A program made the translations under genes and the position numbers. A stretch of DNA of 57,452 nucleotides from Muribaculum sp. (lineage in GTDB: Bacteria > Bacteroidota > Bacteroidia > Bacteroidales > Muribaculaceae). The notes below the pieces were generated by a model. The model ran no database searches. It worked only from the letters and a program-made list of their open reading frames with translations, and had not been told where the DNA came from. This document shows, in pieces, positions 41,653 to 50,828 of this stretch. The DNA is taken from NCBI GenBank assembly GCA_023666965.1, contig JAMPAZ010000001.1, positions 783,632 through 841,083 on the forward strand, given 5' to 3'. Within the stretch, counting starts at the first letter, position 1, and each line of letters begins with the position of its first letter.

Positions 41653-43410
41653 TTATTCATTTATCCACATCGGACGATATTTCTTCAGACGCGGGTTGGG
41701 AGTGCGCATCGGTTGAATCGGGCCGAAACCTCCGGCACGCGACATAACCTCCTGCGGTTCTACATCCTCATCGTCGGGAATAGGCACCGGAGAATAAGCC
41801 TGTGCGAAGTTGGGATTGTTCCAATCACGCACACCTTCATTGTTATTTTCCTCCGAAATCACCATGATCATGTTCATCCAAGCCGGACGTCCCTGAGTAT
41901 TGAAGGCTTTATCTTCCTCCCAATTGGAGCCTGCGTAGCTACGGGTCACTGAGTAGTTCAGACGCTTAATGTCCCAAAGGGCCAGACCTTCGCCCCAATG
42001 CTCAACTCTCTTTTGGAATACAATTTCTTCAACGACTTCATCGGTCGAAGTAGCATCACAACTGTAGTCCGGGTCGCGGTACTGAGTCATAAAGTCAATC
42101 AAGTCCTGCTTACCTTGAGCGGCATTCTGATGAGCGGCCGACTCCATGGCGATAAACTTCATCTCCTCTACACGCATCACCGGGACTGCGACAGACGATC
42201 CTACATTATAGTCAGACACATTACCAAATCCGGGGCGGAATTTAATGGTTCCGTATGGGAAATAGTAGCAGAAATAACCAAGATAGTCAGGCTCGTTCAA
42301 CGAAATCTCAAACACCAAAGGATTAGCAGTGCTTTCAGGAATCCAAGAGAGCTTACGGAAGTCCGTATCCGAAATACGCTCATACATCGAAGCGTCTACC
42401 GCGGGGGCACATCCGGCTCCGGCGTAACCATAATCAGTCTCAAGACTCATAAATGAAGTCCAGTTGCAGATACCGGTCTGGACAGCCTCATTTTCGGCTT
42501 TTGTCTCCAAACCCCACATCCACGATACATTGTCGAGCGTATTGAATCCCGTGGAAGTATTTGTCCATTCACTCTGAGAGAGATAGTCGCATCCACTTTC
42601 TGCGATTGCGAGGTTGGCATATTCTTCTGCCTTGGCATAATTCTCAGTCCATAAGTACAAGCGGGCTTTCAGACCGTATACACATGACAGGTCGGGAAGG
42701 AGCTTAGAATACAAGTCAGACTTATCAATATTCTGCTCGGCGTAGTCCAAATCCTCGAGAATAAACTTAACCAAGTCATCTTTGGAAACTCGCGGGTTCT
42801 TACGGGCTTCATCTTCTGTAGTCTTTTCAGTCACGATTGGTACTGTGAGATTCAGCACATTCTTTCCGTTGACATTGGTGGAAGAAGTCTTGTCATTTGG
42901 CATAAAATCGAACCATTGTCCCAGCTCGATGTATGCCAGCGCACGGTAAGCACGTGCCACGGCATTATAGCCTTGATGAGTCTCATCTTCCGAATCGGCC
43001 GGGAATTGAGTGGCGGCTATATTGGCTGTCTGAATCAACTTATAATAATATTGCCAAAGGAACTGGGTATATGCGCTGTTCGTTCCGATTCCGGCTACGG
43101 AAAAGTAATAGTACTGGTCGTATGTCAGCATCGGGCCCGTAAGACACATATCGCCGGTCATAAAGTCACGAATATGCATCAATGAAGCATAGCCACAATC
43201 GCCGTGCCATTCATCGTTAGACGGACGTCCGAGAGAGTTAAACTGCACCATATATCCCGGCATAGCCCATACCTTAGAGACAGCGGCCTTTTCATTGCTG
43301 TCCACCTGATCCTGGTCGACTCCGTTGGTAGGCACCACCTCATCAATACATCCGACAAGAGCCACCGACGACAATGCGCCTACAAGGACTGATTTAAATA
43401 TATTTTTCAT
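41653..43410 (-). CDS. SusD/RagB-family nutrient-binding lipoprotein
   Basis: Product of 585 residues. Lipoprotein signal to VALVGC (Cys21), followed by an acidic IDEVV. SusD-type TPR core (NAVARAYRALAYIELGQWFD, GLKARLYLWTENYAKAEEYA) and the C-terminal RVEHWGEGLALWDIKRLN block. It forms the lid of the SusC transporter on the outer membrane and binds the ligand. The gene follows susC by 20 bp. No glycosidase, sigma/anti-sigma pair or hybrid two-component sensor is adjacent, so the substrate is open. Confidence 0.95.
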   Translation of the reverse strand: MKNIFKSVLVGALSSVALVGCIDEVVPTNGVDQDQVDSNEKAAVSKVWAMPGYMVQFNSLGRPSNDEWHGDCGYASLMHIRDFMTGDMCLTGPMLTYDQYYYFSVAGIGTNSAYTQFLWQYYYKLIQTANIAATQFPADSEDETHQGYNAVARAYRALAYIELGQWFDFMPNDKTSSTNVNGKNVLNLTVPIVTEKTTEDEARKNPRVSKDDLVKFILEDLDYAEQNIDKSDLYSKLLPDLSCVYGLKARLYLWTENYAKAEEYANLAIAESGCDYLSQSEWTNTSTGFNTLDNVSWMWGLETKAENEAVQTGICNWTSFMSLETDYGYAGAGCAPAVDASMYERISDTDFRKLSWIPESTANPLVFEISLNEPDYLGYFCYYFPYGTIKFRPGFGNVSDYNVGSSVAVPVMRVEEMKFIAMESAAHQNAAQGKQDLIDFMTQYRDPDYSCDATSTDEVVEEIVFQKRVEHWGEGLALWDIKRLNYSVTRSYAGSNWEEDKAFNTQGRPAWMNMIMVISEENNNEGVRDWNNPNFAQAYSPVPIPDDEDVEPQEVMSRAGGFGPIQPMRTPNPRLKKYRPMWINE

Positions 43411-43430
43411 AATGATAATTCAAAATAATG

Positions 43431-46400
43431 TTAGAATACGATGTTGATACCACCAGAGATAGTGCGGATAGGAGCATAGTATGCGTTGGTTGATGCTCCG
43501 GAGATGGACTGACGAGGGTCAAGACCCTTACGCTTCGACCAAAGAGCCACATTGTCGGCGGTCAGGTAAACGCGGACCTTTTCGAGGAACGCCTTGCGGA
43601 CAAGATTTTCAGGCAGAGTGTAGCCAAAGTTGATATTTGAGAGGCTCAAATAAGATGCGCTGACAAGGAAGCGGTCAGATGCGCTGCCGGTATACTGGTC
43701 GCCATACTGGAAACGAGGCACGTTTGACCCGGTATTGTCGGCCGACCAAGATTTAAGAATATCCTTGTGGAGGGCACGTCCCATAGTGTTTCCGGTGGGC
43801 GAACTCATCAATGAGGCATAGTCGGAGTCAAACACCTTACCCCCAAGCTGGAAGTTGAAGTCAATCGAGAAGTCAAATCCCTTATAAGTGGCGCTTGTGC
43901 CAAATCCGCCGTAAGTGTGGGGAAGAGCGCTTCCGCAGAGATAATAGTCGGCATCGTTGTAAACCGAGGTGGTAGTGCGGCCGGTCACGTTTCCTTCCGC
44001 GTCAAGCACGTTGCGATACCACAGCGGAGCACCGGTCTCGGGATCGACTCCTGCATACTTGCGCATGTGCCAAGTGTAAAGAGGCAGGTCTTCACCATAG
44101 AAGTAGTTGCCCGAAGAGTAGCCATAATGTCCGTCGCGCTCAAGAGTCTTGCGCTCCTCCGGAAGATACGTAATCTTGTTCTTGTACCAAGTCAGGTTAA
44201 GGCTGGCATCCCAAGTGAAGTCCTGAAGAGTGAGGATGCGACCGGTAAGGTCGATTTCAAAACCACGGTTGACCATGTCGCCGATATTATCGTAGTAAGA
44301 GGTATAGCCGTATGAGCCGGGAAGCGGGAACGAGAAGAGCATATCGGAAGTCTTGCGGATAAATCCTTCAATAGAACCGGAAAGGCGATCCTCAAAGAGC
44401 GAGAACTCAACACCTGCGTTAAAGTTGCCACCCTTTTCCCATGTGATGTCAGGATTACCCATTGTGGTCGGGATGACTCCCGGGTAGCCTCCGGCATTAA
44501 CTATGTCGTACATATTCACGTAGCGGAAGTCACCGATATTGTCATTGCCCTGCTCTCCGTAAGAAGCCTTAATTTTAAGGGTATTGACCCAAGGTGCCTG
44601 GAACCAATCTTCCTTGCTGATAAGCCATGCCCCGCCGAGCGACCAGAAGCTACCCCAACGATGTTTGGGATGGAAGCGCGAAGATGCGTCGCGGCGGAAA
44701 GATACGCTACCAAAGTACTTGGAATCGTAGTCATAGTTGACGCGGCCAAACCAACCTTCATTATTATAGTTAGTCACGTATGAGCCGGTGCCGTTGTCAA
44801 TGATAGCGCCGTTGAGTTCTTCATTGCCCGGCAGAAGCATGTTGCTGCGGCTACCATAAAGGTAAGAGAATTTATTCCAGTAATTCTCATGTCCAAGAAG
44901 CACATTTAAATCGTGCATCCCGAATGAGCGTGTCCATGTCAGCAACTGCTGGAATGCATAATCCATCGTGCGGGTATGGTACTTATAGACGATACCGTTG
45001 GCCGAAGCATACTGACCGTAGAAGGGATTGGTCACTGAAGTCTGGCGTGACTCTTCCACGTTAACAGTATTATTGCTGGTAAATTTGAAGTCTTTCAAGA
45101 AGCGCACCTCGAAGAATCCGGTGGCGGTAAATGCATTTCCTTCCGATTTATCCTTATCGAGGATGGCCTGCGAAAGGGCGTTTGAGTTACCGAACACAGG
45201 GCGTGAGAGTCCCAGAACCTCGTAAGCGTCACCGTAGTCATACATCGTGTTGCCGTAAGCGTCCTTCATTATCTGCTTGTCGGCGTTGCGGATGAACAAC
45301 GGATATATTGGTGCTACCTGATTTGCTATTGCGAAAAGGTTGCCCGACGAATTGTCGCTACCGTCATCGCCAAGAGTCTTAGCCTCGAAATGAGTGTACG
45401 ACATGTTTGCACCTACTTTAAGCCACGGTTTAGCCTGGACATCGGCGGTCAGACGTCCGGTCAGACGCTCATAGCCCGAATTGTCCACGATACCCTCATT
45501 GTTGAGGTAGCTGAACGATGCATAGAAGTTGCTTTTGTCGGTAGCCTGAGAGACACTGACATTGTATTCCTGACGCAGGCTGTGATGGTAAGCGTGGTCG
45601 ACCCACTTGTCGGGAGTGATCCAGAACTGATCTCCTGTCGAAGGGTTAGTGTGCATGTACCCGAGTGTCGCGTTCGGATTAAGCTTAAATCCGTCGACAA
45701 GCATGTTCTCTCCCTGCGGAAGAGTGAACGACTGATAGCCTAGCACTCCGATAAGGTTGCGGTTGGCAAACGCGAGAGGATCGCTCGTTCCCAAAGCCGC
45801 TCCGTAGTTTCCGAGAGCCGTACCGATTAATTCGTAATATTGTCCGGGCGATGTGATTACGTCATAGTCCTTAGTGGCGCGGGAGTTGCTGCCCCATTTA
45901 GCGTCGAGAGTGACGCGGGCTTCACCCGACTTACCCTTCTTAGTGGTGATAAGGATGACACCGTTGGCGCCACGTGCACCGTAGAGCGCATTTGAGGCGG
46001 CATCTTTAAGCACTGTCATCGACTCAATGTCTTGCGAGCTGATGTTATTTATGTCGCCGGCGTAGGGAGTGCCGTCGAGCACGATAAGAGGCTCAGTACC
46101 TGCATTGATTGAAGAAATACCACGGATAAGGATCTTGGTTTCGTGGTCGCCGGGCTGACCGGAAGCAGTGTTCATCTGCACACCTGCCACGCGGCCCTTA
46201 AGAGCGTCGAGCGGGTTGGTAACCTGAACGGCTTCTATCTGGGAAGCGTCAAGCACGGCGGCCGAACCGGTAAAGGCCGAACGCTTGGCCGAACCGTAGG
46301 CCACGGCGATTACTTCGTCAAGCACGTTTGAGTTGTCGAGTCCTATCGACATCTCGCCGTTAGTGATAGTGACTTCTTTAGTCGTCATACCGACGTATGA

Positions 46401-46619
46401 CACCCTGATCTTCTTCACTTTGTCGGGAACCGAGAAAGTGAACCTTCCATCGGCATCGGTCACGGTGCCGACCTCGCTGCCGACACCGAGCACTGTGGCT
46501 CCGACAAGCGGCTCATTGTCCTGGGCGCTATAAACGACACCGCTCACGGTGCGCGTCTGCGCTGAAGCTGACAAGCAGAATGTAATGACTGCTACAAGTA
46601 ATAGAAACAGCTTTTTCAT
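43431..46619 (-). CDS. SusC/RagA-family TonB-dependent transporter
   Basis: Product of 1062 residues. Signal peptide to SASAQ, a carboxypeptidase-regulatory-like domain (about 22-105; VSGVVYSAQDNEPLVGATVL), no STN domain, plug domain (about 115-235; VAYGSAKRSAFTGSAAVLD, NALYGARGANGVILITTKKG) and a 22-strand barrel ending SGGINIVF. It imports a ligand captured by the SusD partner, with energy from TonB. Absence of the STN domain argues against control by an ECF sigma/anti-sigma system. The leader is about 230 nt. Confidence 0.96.
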   Translation of the reverse strand: MKKLFLLLVAVITFCLSASAQTRTVSGVVYSAQDNEPLVGATVLGVGSEVGTVTDADGRFTFSVPDKVKKIRVSYVGMTTKEVTITNGEMSIGLDNSNVLDEVIAVAYGSAKRSAFTGSAAVLDASQIEAVQVTNPLDALKGRVAGVQMNTASGQPGDHETKILIRGISSINAGTEPLIVLDGTPYAGDINNISSQDIESMTVLKDAASNALYGARGANGVILITTKKGKSGEARVTLDAKWGSNSRATKDYDVITSPGQYYELIGTALGNYGAALGTSDPLAFANRNLIGVLGYQSFTLPQGENMLVDGFKLNPNATLGYMHTNPSTGDQFWITPDKWVDHAYHHSLRQEYNVSVSQATDKSNFYASFSYLNNEGIVDNSGYERLTGRLTADVQAKPWLKVGANMSYTHFEAKTLGDDGSDNSSGNLFAIANQVAPIYPLFIRNADKQIMKDAYGNTMYDYGDAYEVLGLSRPVFGNSNALSQAILDKDKSEGNAFTATGFFEVRFLKDFKFTSNNTVNVEESRQTSVTNPFYGQYASANGIVYKYHTRTMDYAFQQLLTWTRSFGMHDLNVLLGHENYWNKFSYLYGSRSNMLLPGNEELNGAIIDNGTGSYVTNYNNEGWFGRVNYDYDSKYFGSVSFRRDASSRFHPKHRWGSFWSLGGAWLISKEDWFQAPWVNTLKIKASYGEQGNDNIGDFRYVNMYDIVNAGGYPGVIPTTMGNPDITWEKGGNFNAGVEFSLFEDRLSGSIEGFIRKTSDMLFSFPLPGSYGYTSYYDNIGDMVNRGFEIDLTGRILTLQDFTWDASLNLTWYKNKITYLPEERKTLERDGHYGYSSGNYFYGEDLPLYTWHMRKYAGVDPETGAPLWYRNVLDAEGNVTGRTTTSVYNDADYYLCGSALPHTYGGFGTSATYKGFDFSIDFNFQLGGKVFDSDYASLMSSPTGNTMGRALHKDILKSWSADNTGSNVPRFQYGDQYTGSASDRFLVSASYLSLSNINFGYTLPENLVRKAFLEKVRVYLTADNVALWSKRKGLDPRQSISGASTNAYYAPIRTISGGINIVF

Positions 46620-46855
46620 ACGATAAATTAAAAACTAAATGATATAATTACTTCAAAAAATTCCATTCGTTAGGTTCGTCTTTTTGCCGTTGAACCGCCG
46701 GTTATGAGGGCGGAGCGGTAAGGCTCAAGAACTGTGAATCACGAAAAACAATTATTAAACGTTTTAAACACAAAAAAAGTTAACGGGTCAGTAATTTTTT
46801 TTATTCGATTAACGTTTCCAATAAAATTCCAATAAGCTTTTCCTCAAAAGCGGTG

Positions 46856-46886
46856 CAAAGGTAAACATTTTCGGCCAATTATGCAA
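46856..46886 (-). promoter_or_regulatory. Promoter of susC-susD
   Basis: On the minus strand TTG (46884-46886), 20 bp, TACCTTTG (46856-46863). The expected start near 46849 gives an untranslated leader of about 230 nt (46620-46849), with a small stem around 46694-46715 and no frame. Leaders of this size may carry a binding site for a small RNA. Confidence 0.7.
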
Positions 46887-46987
46887 CATTTATGCCCTTC
46901 ATGTCCACAAAATCGGTCATTTTGCGTCCATAAAGGGCATTTCAATAGACAAAATGATTTTCGAGGTTTACCCTCGAAAAAGTTCAG

Positions 46988-49441
46988 TTACAGACTTTTG
47001 GAGGGATACATCTCGTTCCACCATGCCGGATCGTCCTGCAAATATTTGGCAAACCACGCAAACATGGTGTTCATCCACTCCTCGCGTTTGCCGAATTCAA
47101 GTATATGGTGGTTTTCACCCTTAACGGCCACCATAGCGGTCTCTTTCCCGAGGAGTTTCAAGGCGGTGAACATCTGGATGCTCTCCCCTACCGGCACGTT
47201 CGTGTCGGCATCGCCGTGTAGAAACAATATTGGAGTGTTGATCTTGTCGGCATTGTAGAGCGGACTGTGCGACACGTACAAATCGCTGTCCGACCAGGGG
47301 TACTTATGAGCCATGCTGACCTCACTGTAGGAGTACCCCCAATAGCCTTCGCCCCAGTAGCTCGTATGGTCGCTTATACCGGCATGTGAGATGGCGGCCG
47401 CGAATATGTCGGTCTGGGTCTGCAAATACTGCGTCATAAATCCGCCGTAAGAAGCTCCGCAACATCCTATCTTGGAGGCGTTGACGTAAGAGTGTTCCGA
47501 AATAAACTGCTTAACACCTTCGATTATATCCTGCGCCACACCGTCTCCGGCCGTGGCCACGTGGCGGGCCGCAAAGTTCTGTCCGAATCCGGCAGCACCG
47601 CTCGGGTTAATCACAAGAGCCACATAGCCGTTGGCGGCAAAAAGATGCGGATTATAGGTCGTGTCGAGAATGCGGCTCGTGGGGCTGCATCCGCCGTAGT
47701 AGTACACGATCATCGGATAGCTCTTTGCCGGGTCAAAGTCCGGGGGCAGGTTATAGCTTGCCTGAATGGTGTCGCCGCGCGAGGTCACATAGTTCCACCG
47801 ATAAGTCTTGTCGAGGTTGATTCCGGCTATGCGTTCGGTGCTCAGATCGTCGACAAGAGCCGGTTTAAGGCTTTTGGTGTTAAACGTGTAAAGTCGGTAT
47901 GAATTGTCAGGACTTAAACCATAGTAGGCCCCGACCGGAGATGCCGACGACAGGGCATACTGTGTCACGTAGCTTTCAGGAGCATTGAGGTTTTCCATCC
48001 TTCCCGTGGCTGGATCTGCACGGTATAGCGGACGCGCATCGCCGTCGAGAGCTGTGAAATAGATGCGGCCGTCTTCGCGGCTCCACGCCATTGACTCGAC
48101 CGACGGATTAAAGTCGCGGGTTAAGGGGGTGACTTTGCGCGTCGACACGTCCATCACGTAAAGCTGATAGTCATACATGCTCGGCGTAAGTCCCTCATCG
48201 ACATTCTTCCCTACACCGTCAAACGCTTCGGGCGAACCCATCAGCGCCACCTTCTGTCCGTCGGGCGACAGCGATGCGGAAGCCATAAATCCGTCACGGT
48301 CTACAAGGCATTCAGCCTTCATCGTGCCCAGGTCGAGCAGATACAGCGAATATAGAGTCGTAGGACGTTTAGCGAGATTGAGGTCGGAGTAATTGAAAAG
48401 CAGTTTGTTTCCGTCGTCCGATATTCCGCAGAGCGACACGTACTTGTGTCCGAACGTGAGAGGCTGCGACAGGCCGGTGGCTATATCGTACTTCACAAGC
48501 TGTCCGCGTTCGCGCCATCCCGGCTGACGATCCTCAGGGTTGACAATCTCATACAGGGAAGCGCTCTTCTCCTTGGGTCCCTCGTCTACCTTACGATAGA
48601 CAAGGAAATCCTCGGTAGGCGACATCTCGAAATACCTCTCCGGCAGATCGCGCACCACCACATCCTCCACGCCTGTGACAGGGTCGAGAGTGACGAGCTG
48701 GGTCTTATTGTCGCGCTGACGGGTGAAGTAAAGTTTGTCGCTTTTAGGCATCCAGGTCATCGGCTCCTGGCGGGTCTGTATGAGTTTTTTACCGGTTATG
48801 TCGGTCAGACGGTATTCCGAGGTCGAGGTTCCGTCGTCGTTGTTAAAGTAATATCCCGTATACAGATACTTTCCGCTCGGCGACACTTCGACCGACCGCA
48901 GAAACTTGCCGGTGAATATATCCTTTGTGGTGTAGCGACGACCGGAAGCCGGATTGACCGTAAAAAGCTCCGGACGCTCCGTGTCGAGACTCACTTTTAT
49001 GGAATCGGCCGATGCCGAGTCGGTCAGGCATTTCAACACCACTTCGCGTGTTGAAGGCTTGAGTTTAAGCTCCCCTGCCTCCATCTTCTTGCCGTCGACA
49101 TAGATGCGGTAGTTCTTTATACCGTCGACTTTAAGCGTTGCCGAAGCAAACCGGCTGTTGTCGAGACTGAACGACAATAGGTGCAGCGCGCATCCGTCGA
49201 TGGAATCGAGCGTGGCTCCCTCAAAAGTGCGCCCCGAACGAGCCAAGTCGAGCGAAATGGGTGTGTCCAAAAGCGAAACCCGGTCAAATGGCTTTGCGGA
49301 ATTATCTATACTGTCAATCTCGTATGGCGACATCAGCGGATACGGTCCTGCATACTTGAAGGTCGTAATGTCCACCGTCGCCGCTCCGGCCCACATTCCA
49401 AGGCCGAGCATCATGGATATTGGTAAAACTCTGTGTTTCAT
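46988..49441 (-). CDS. S9 family (prolyl oligopeptidase-type) serine peptidase
   Basis: Product of 817 residues from the ATG at 49441, which gives a signal peptide (MKHRVLPISMMLGLGMWAGA); a longer frame to 49540 has none. Residues to about 560 form a beta-propeller (KLYFTRQRDN, LSPDGQKVALMGSPEA, DGRIYFTALDGD). The catalytic alpha/beta hydrolase follows, with Ser664 in GCCGASYGGF, Asp in LHGDADTNVP and His in KGENHHI. It removes short peptides in the periplasm, in the manner of DPP4-like or acylaminoacyl peptidases. It lies upstream of susC on the same strand but with a separate promoter in between. Confidence 0.92.
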   Translation of the reverse strand: MKHRVLPISMMLGLGMWAGAATVDITTFKYAGPYPLMSPYEIDSIDNSAKPFDRVSLLDTPISLDLARSGRTFEGATLDSIDGCALHLLSFSLDNSRFASATLKVDGIKNYRIYVDGKKMEAGELKLKPSTREVVLKCLTDSASADSIKVSLDTERPELFTVNPASGRRYTTKDIFTGKFLRSVEVSPSGKYLYTGYYFNNDDGTSTSEYRLTDITGKKLIQTRQEPMTWMPKSDKLYFTRQRDNKTQLVTLDPVTGVEDVVVRDLPERYFEMSPTEDFLVYRKVDEGPKEKSASLYEIVNPEDRQPGWRERGQLVKYDIATGLSQPLTFGHKYVSLCGISDDGNKLLFNYSDLNLAKRPTTLYSLYLLDLGTMKAECLVDRDGFMASASLSPDGQKVALMGSPEAFDGVGKNVDEGLTPSMYDYQLYVMDVSTRKVTPLTRDFNPSVESMAWSREDGRIYFTALDGDARPLYRADPATGRMENLNAPESYVTQYALSSASPVGAYYGLSPDNSYRLYTFNTKSLKPALVDDLSTERIAGINLDKTYRWNYVTSRGDTIQASYNLPPDFDPAKSYPMIVYYYGGCSPTSRILDTTYNPHLFAANGYVALVINPSGAAGFGQNFAARHVATAGDGVAQDIIEGVKQFISEHSYVNASKIGCCGASYGGFMTQYLQTQTDIFAAAISHAGISDHTSYWGEGYWGYSYSEVSMAHKYPWSDSDLYVSHSPLYNADKINTPILFLHGDADTNVPVGESIQMFTALKLLGKETAMVAVKGENHHILEFGKREEWMNTMFAWFAKYLQDDPAWWNEMYPSKSL

Positions 49442-49540
49442 AATGGCATTTACACTTATTTCTACAAATTTACGCACATCCGGCGACACTCGACCAACGT
49501 TTAACAAAAATAAACACTCCTGCAGAGCCAAGAAAAACAC

Positions 49541-49548
49541 AAATATAG
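49541..49548 (-). promoter_or_regulatory. -7 box of the S9 peptidase gene
   Basis: TATATTTG on the minus strand, about 100 bp before the start codon; its position supports the start at 49441. Confidence 0.5.
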
Positions 49549-49636
49549 GCGTTGCAACACCTTCATTTTACTCTATTGTTATATACTATTTTGGCACACC
49601 CTCGCTTTAGATACTTTAGAGGTATGGATTATTTAT

Positions 49637-49644
49637 TATCTTTG
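49637..49644 (+). promoter_or_regulatory. -7 box of the chromate transporter genes
   Basis: TATCTTTG, with TTTA 18 bp upstream. It lies inside the longer frame starting at 49552, which is therefore not the true start. Confidence 0.55.
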
Positions 49645-49671
49645 TGCGGACTTTTAATGTATCTGTATAAT

Positions 49672-50250
49672 ATGTTGCGAGGAAATGTGTGTCTGCGCCT
49701 GTTCTTGACGTTTATGAAGATCGGGGCGTTTACTTTTGGCGGGGGATGGGCCATGATTTCGCTGATCGAGCGAGAGGTGGTCGACAAGAACCGCTGGATT
49801 GACCGCAATGAGTTTCTTGACCTGTTGGCTATTTCTCAGTCGTTGCCGGGAATCTTGGCCGTCAACATCTCTGTTTCGGTTGGCGATAAACTGCGCGGCT
49901 TTAAGGGGAGCCTTTCGGCTGCATTGGGCACAATTCTGCCGTCGTTTTTGATTATACTGCTGATAGCCATCTTCTTGACTCCAGATATAATCAAGGAGAA
50001 CCGAGTGGTGTCGAGCATCTTCATGGGCATCAGGCCGTGTGTAGTGGCGCTGATAGTGGCTCCGGTTATCACTTCGGCGCGGGCTGCCAAAATCGGGTGG
50101 CGGACGGTGTGGATTCCGGTCGTAGTGGCGGCGCTGATTTATGTGGGGTGGAACCCGATAGTGTTTATTGTGCTCGGCGGCTTGGGCGGCTATCTTTGGC
50201 TCCGCCGTCAACACCGTGCACTTGGCGAAAGAAAGGAGGGGGATGAGTGA
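49672..50250 (+). CDS. chrA: Chromate transporter, N-terminal-type half
   Basis: Product of 192 residues from ATG 49672 (49657 is possible). One CHR domain with FLTFMKIGAFTFGGGWAMI, LIEREVVDKNRWIDRNEFLD and SQSLPGILAVN. Long ChrA proteins have two such domains in one chain; here they are separate genes, the short-chain arrangement. The pair should form a heterodimer in the inner membrane. Substrate may be chromate or another oxyanion. The next gene starts at its stop codon (TGATG). Confidence 0.9.
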   Translation: MLRGNVCLRLFLTFMKIGAFTFGGGWAMISLIEREVVDKNRWIDRNEFLDLLAISQSLPGILAVNISVSVGDKLRGFKGSLSAALGTILPSFLIILLIAIFLTPDIIKENRVVSSIFMGIRPCVVALIVAPVITSARAAKIGWRTVWIPVVVAALIYVGWNPIVFIVLGGLGGYLWLRRQHRALGERKEGDE

Positions 50251-50780
50251 TGAGCGTCTATCTGAAGATTATCTGGGCTTATCTGAAAATCGGTCTGTTC
50301 GGGTTCGGCGGGGGCTATGCCATGCTTGCGCTGATCGAGCGTGAGGTGGTGAGTCCTGGATGGATTACGGAGCAGATGTTTACCGACATAGTGGCGATCT
50401 CGCAGATGACGCCAGGCCCGATCGGCATAAACAGCGCGACTTATATAGGGTATGTGGTGACGGGGAATGTTCTCGGCTCCATATTGGCTACGGTGACGGT
50501 GATGCTTCCGTCGTTTCTGTTGGTGCTTTATGCAAGCCACTTTATCCGCCGGCATAAGGAGTCGGTGGCAATAAAGGGGGTGTTTGTGGGGCTTCGTCCG
50601 GTGGTGATCGGGCTGATAGCTTCGGCGGCGTTGCTGCTGATGAACCGGCAGAACTTCCCGGACAATACGTTCAGCATATTGATTGGAGTGCTGTCGTTCG
50701 TGGGGGTATATTTCACGAAGTGCCATCCGATACTCATAATTTGTCTTTCCGGCCTGGCGGGGTTCTTAATATATTATTAA
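50250..50780 (+). CDS. chrA: Chromate transporter, C-terminal-type half
   Basis: Product of 176 residues. CHR domain with IWAYLKIGLFGFGGGYAML, LIEREVVSPGWITEQMFTD and AISQMTPGPIGINSATYIG. It is a diverged copy of the gene before it (shared KIGxFxFGGGxAM and LIEREVV). ATG 50250-50252 overlaps the upstream TGA by one base, so the two are translationally coupled and made in equal amounts. A GTG three bases earlier is possible. Confidence 0.9.
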   Translation: MSVYLKIIWAYLKIGLFGFGGGYAMLALIEREVVSPGWITEQMFTDIVAISQMTPGPIGINSATYIGYVVTGNVLGSILATVTVMLPSFLLVLYASHFIRRHKESVAIKGVFVGLRPVVIGLIASAALLLMNRQNFPDNTFSILIGVLSFVGVYFTKCHPILIICLSGLAGFLIYY

Positions 50781-50795
50781 TGTGTAAAAGCGGAA

Positions 50796-50812
50796 GCACG
50801 AGCCGTGCGTCC
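50796..50812. repeat. Dispersed palindrome, partial copy 3
   Basis: GCACGAGCCGTGCGTCC, the last 17 bp of the 21-bp palindrome at 1267-1287, 17 bp before folC. In both folC and recO a copy sits just before the start. Confidence 0.6.
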
Positions 50813-50828
50813 CGACAATTTGAGTATT

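Noticed and set aside
46620-46849. Riboswitch in the susC leader
   Set aside because: No pattern of a known riboswitch class that I can recognise; only a small stem is visible.
49552-49671. Longer N-terminus for the first chromate transporter gene
   Set aside because: The -7 box at 49637-49644 lies inside it, so it would not be transcribed from that promoter.
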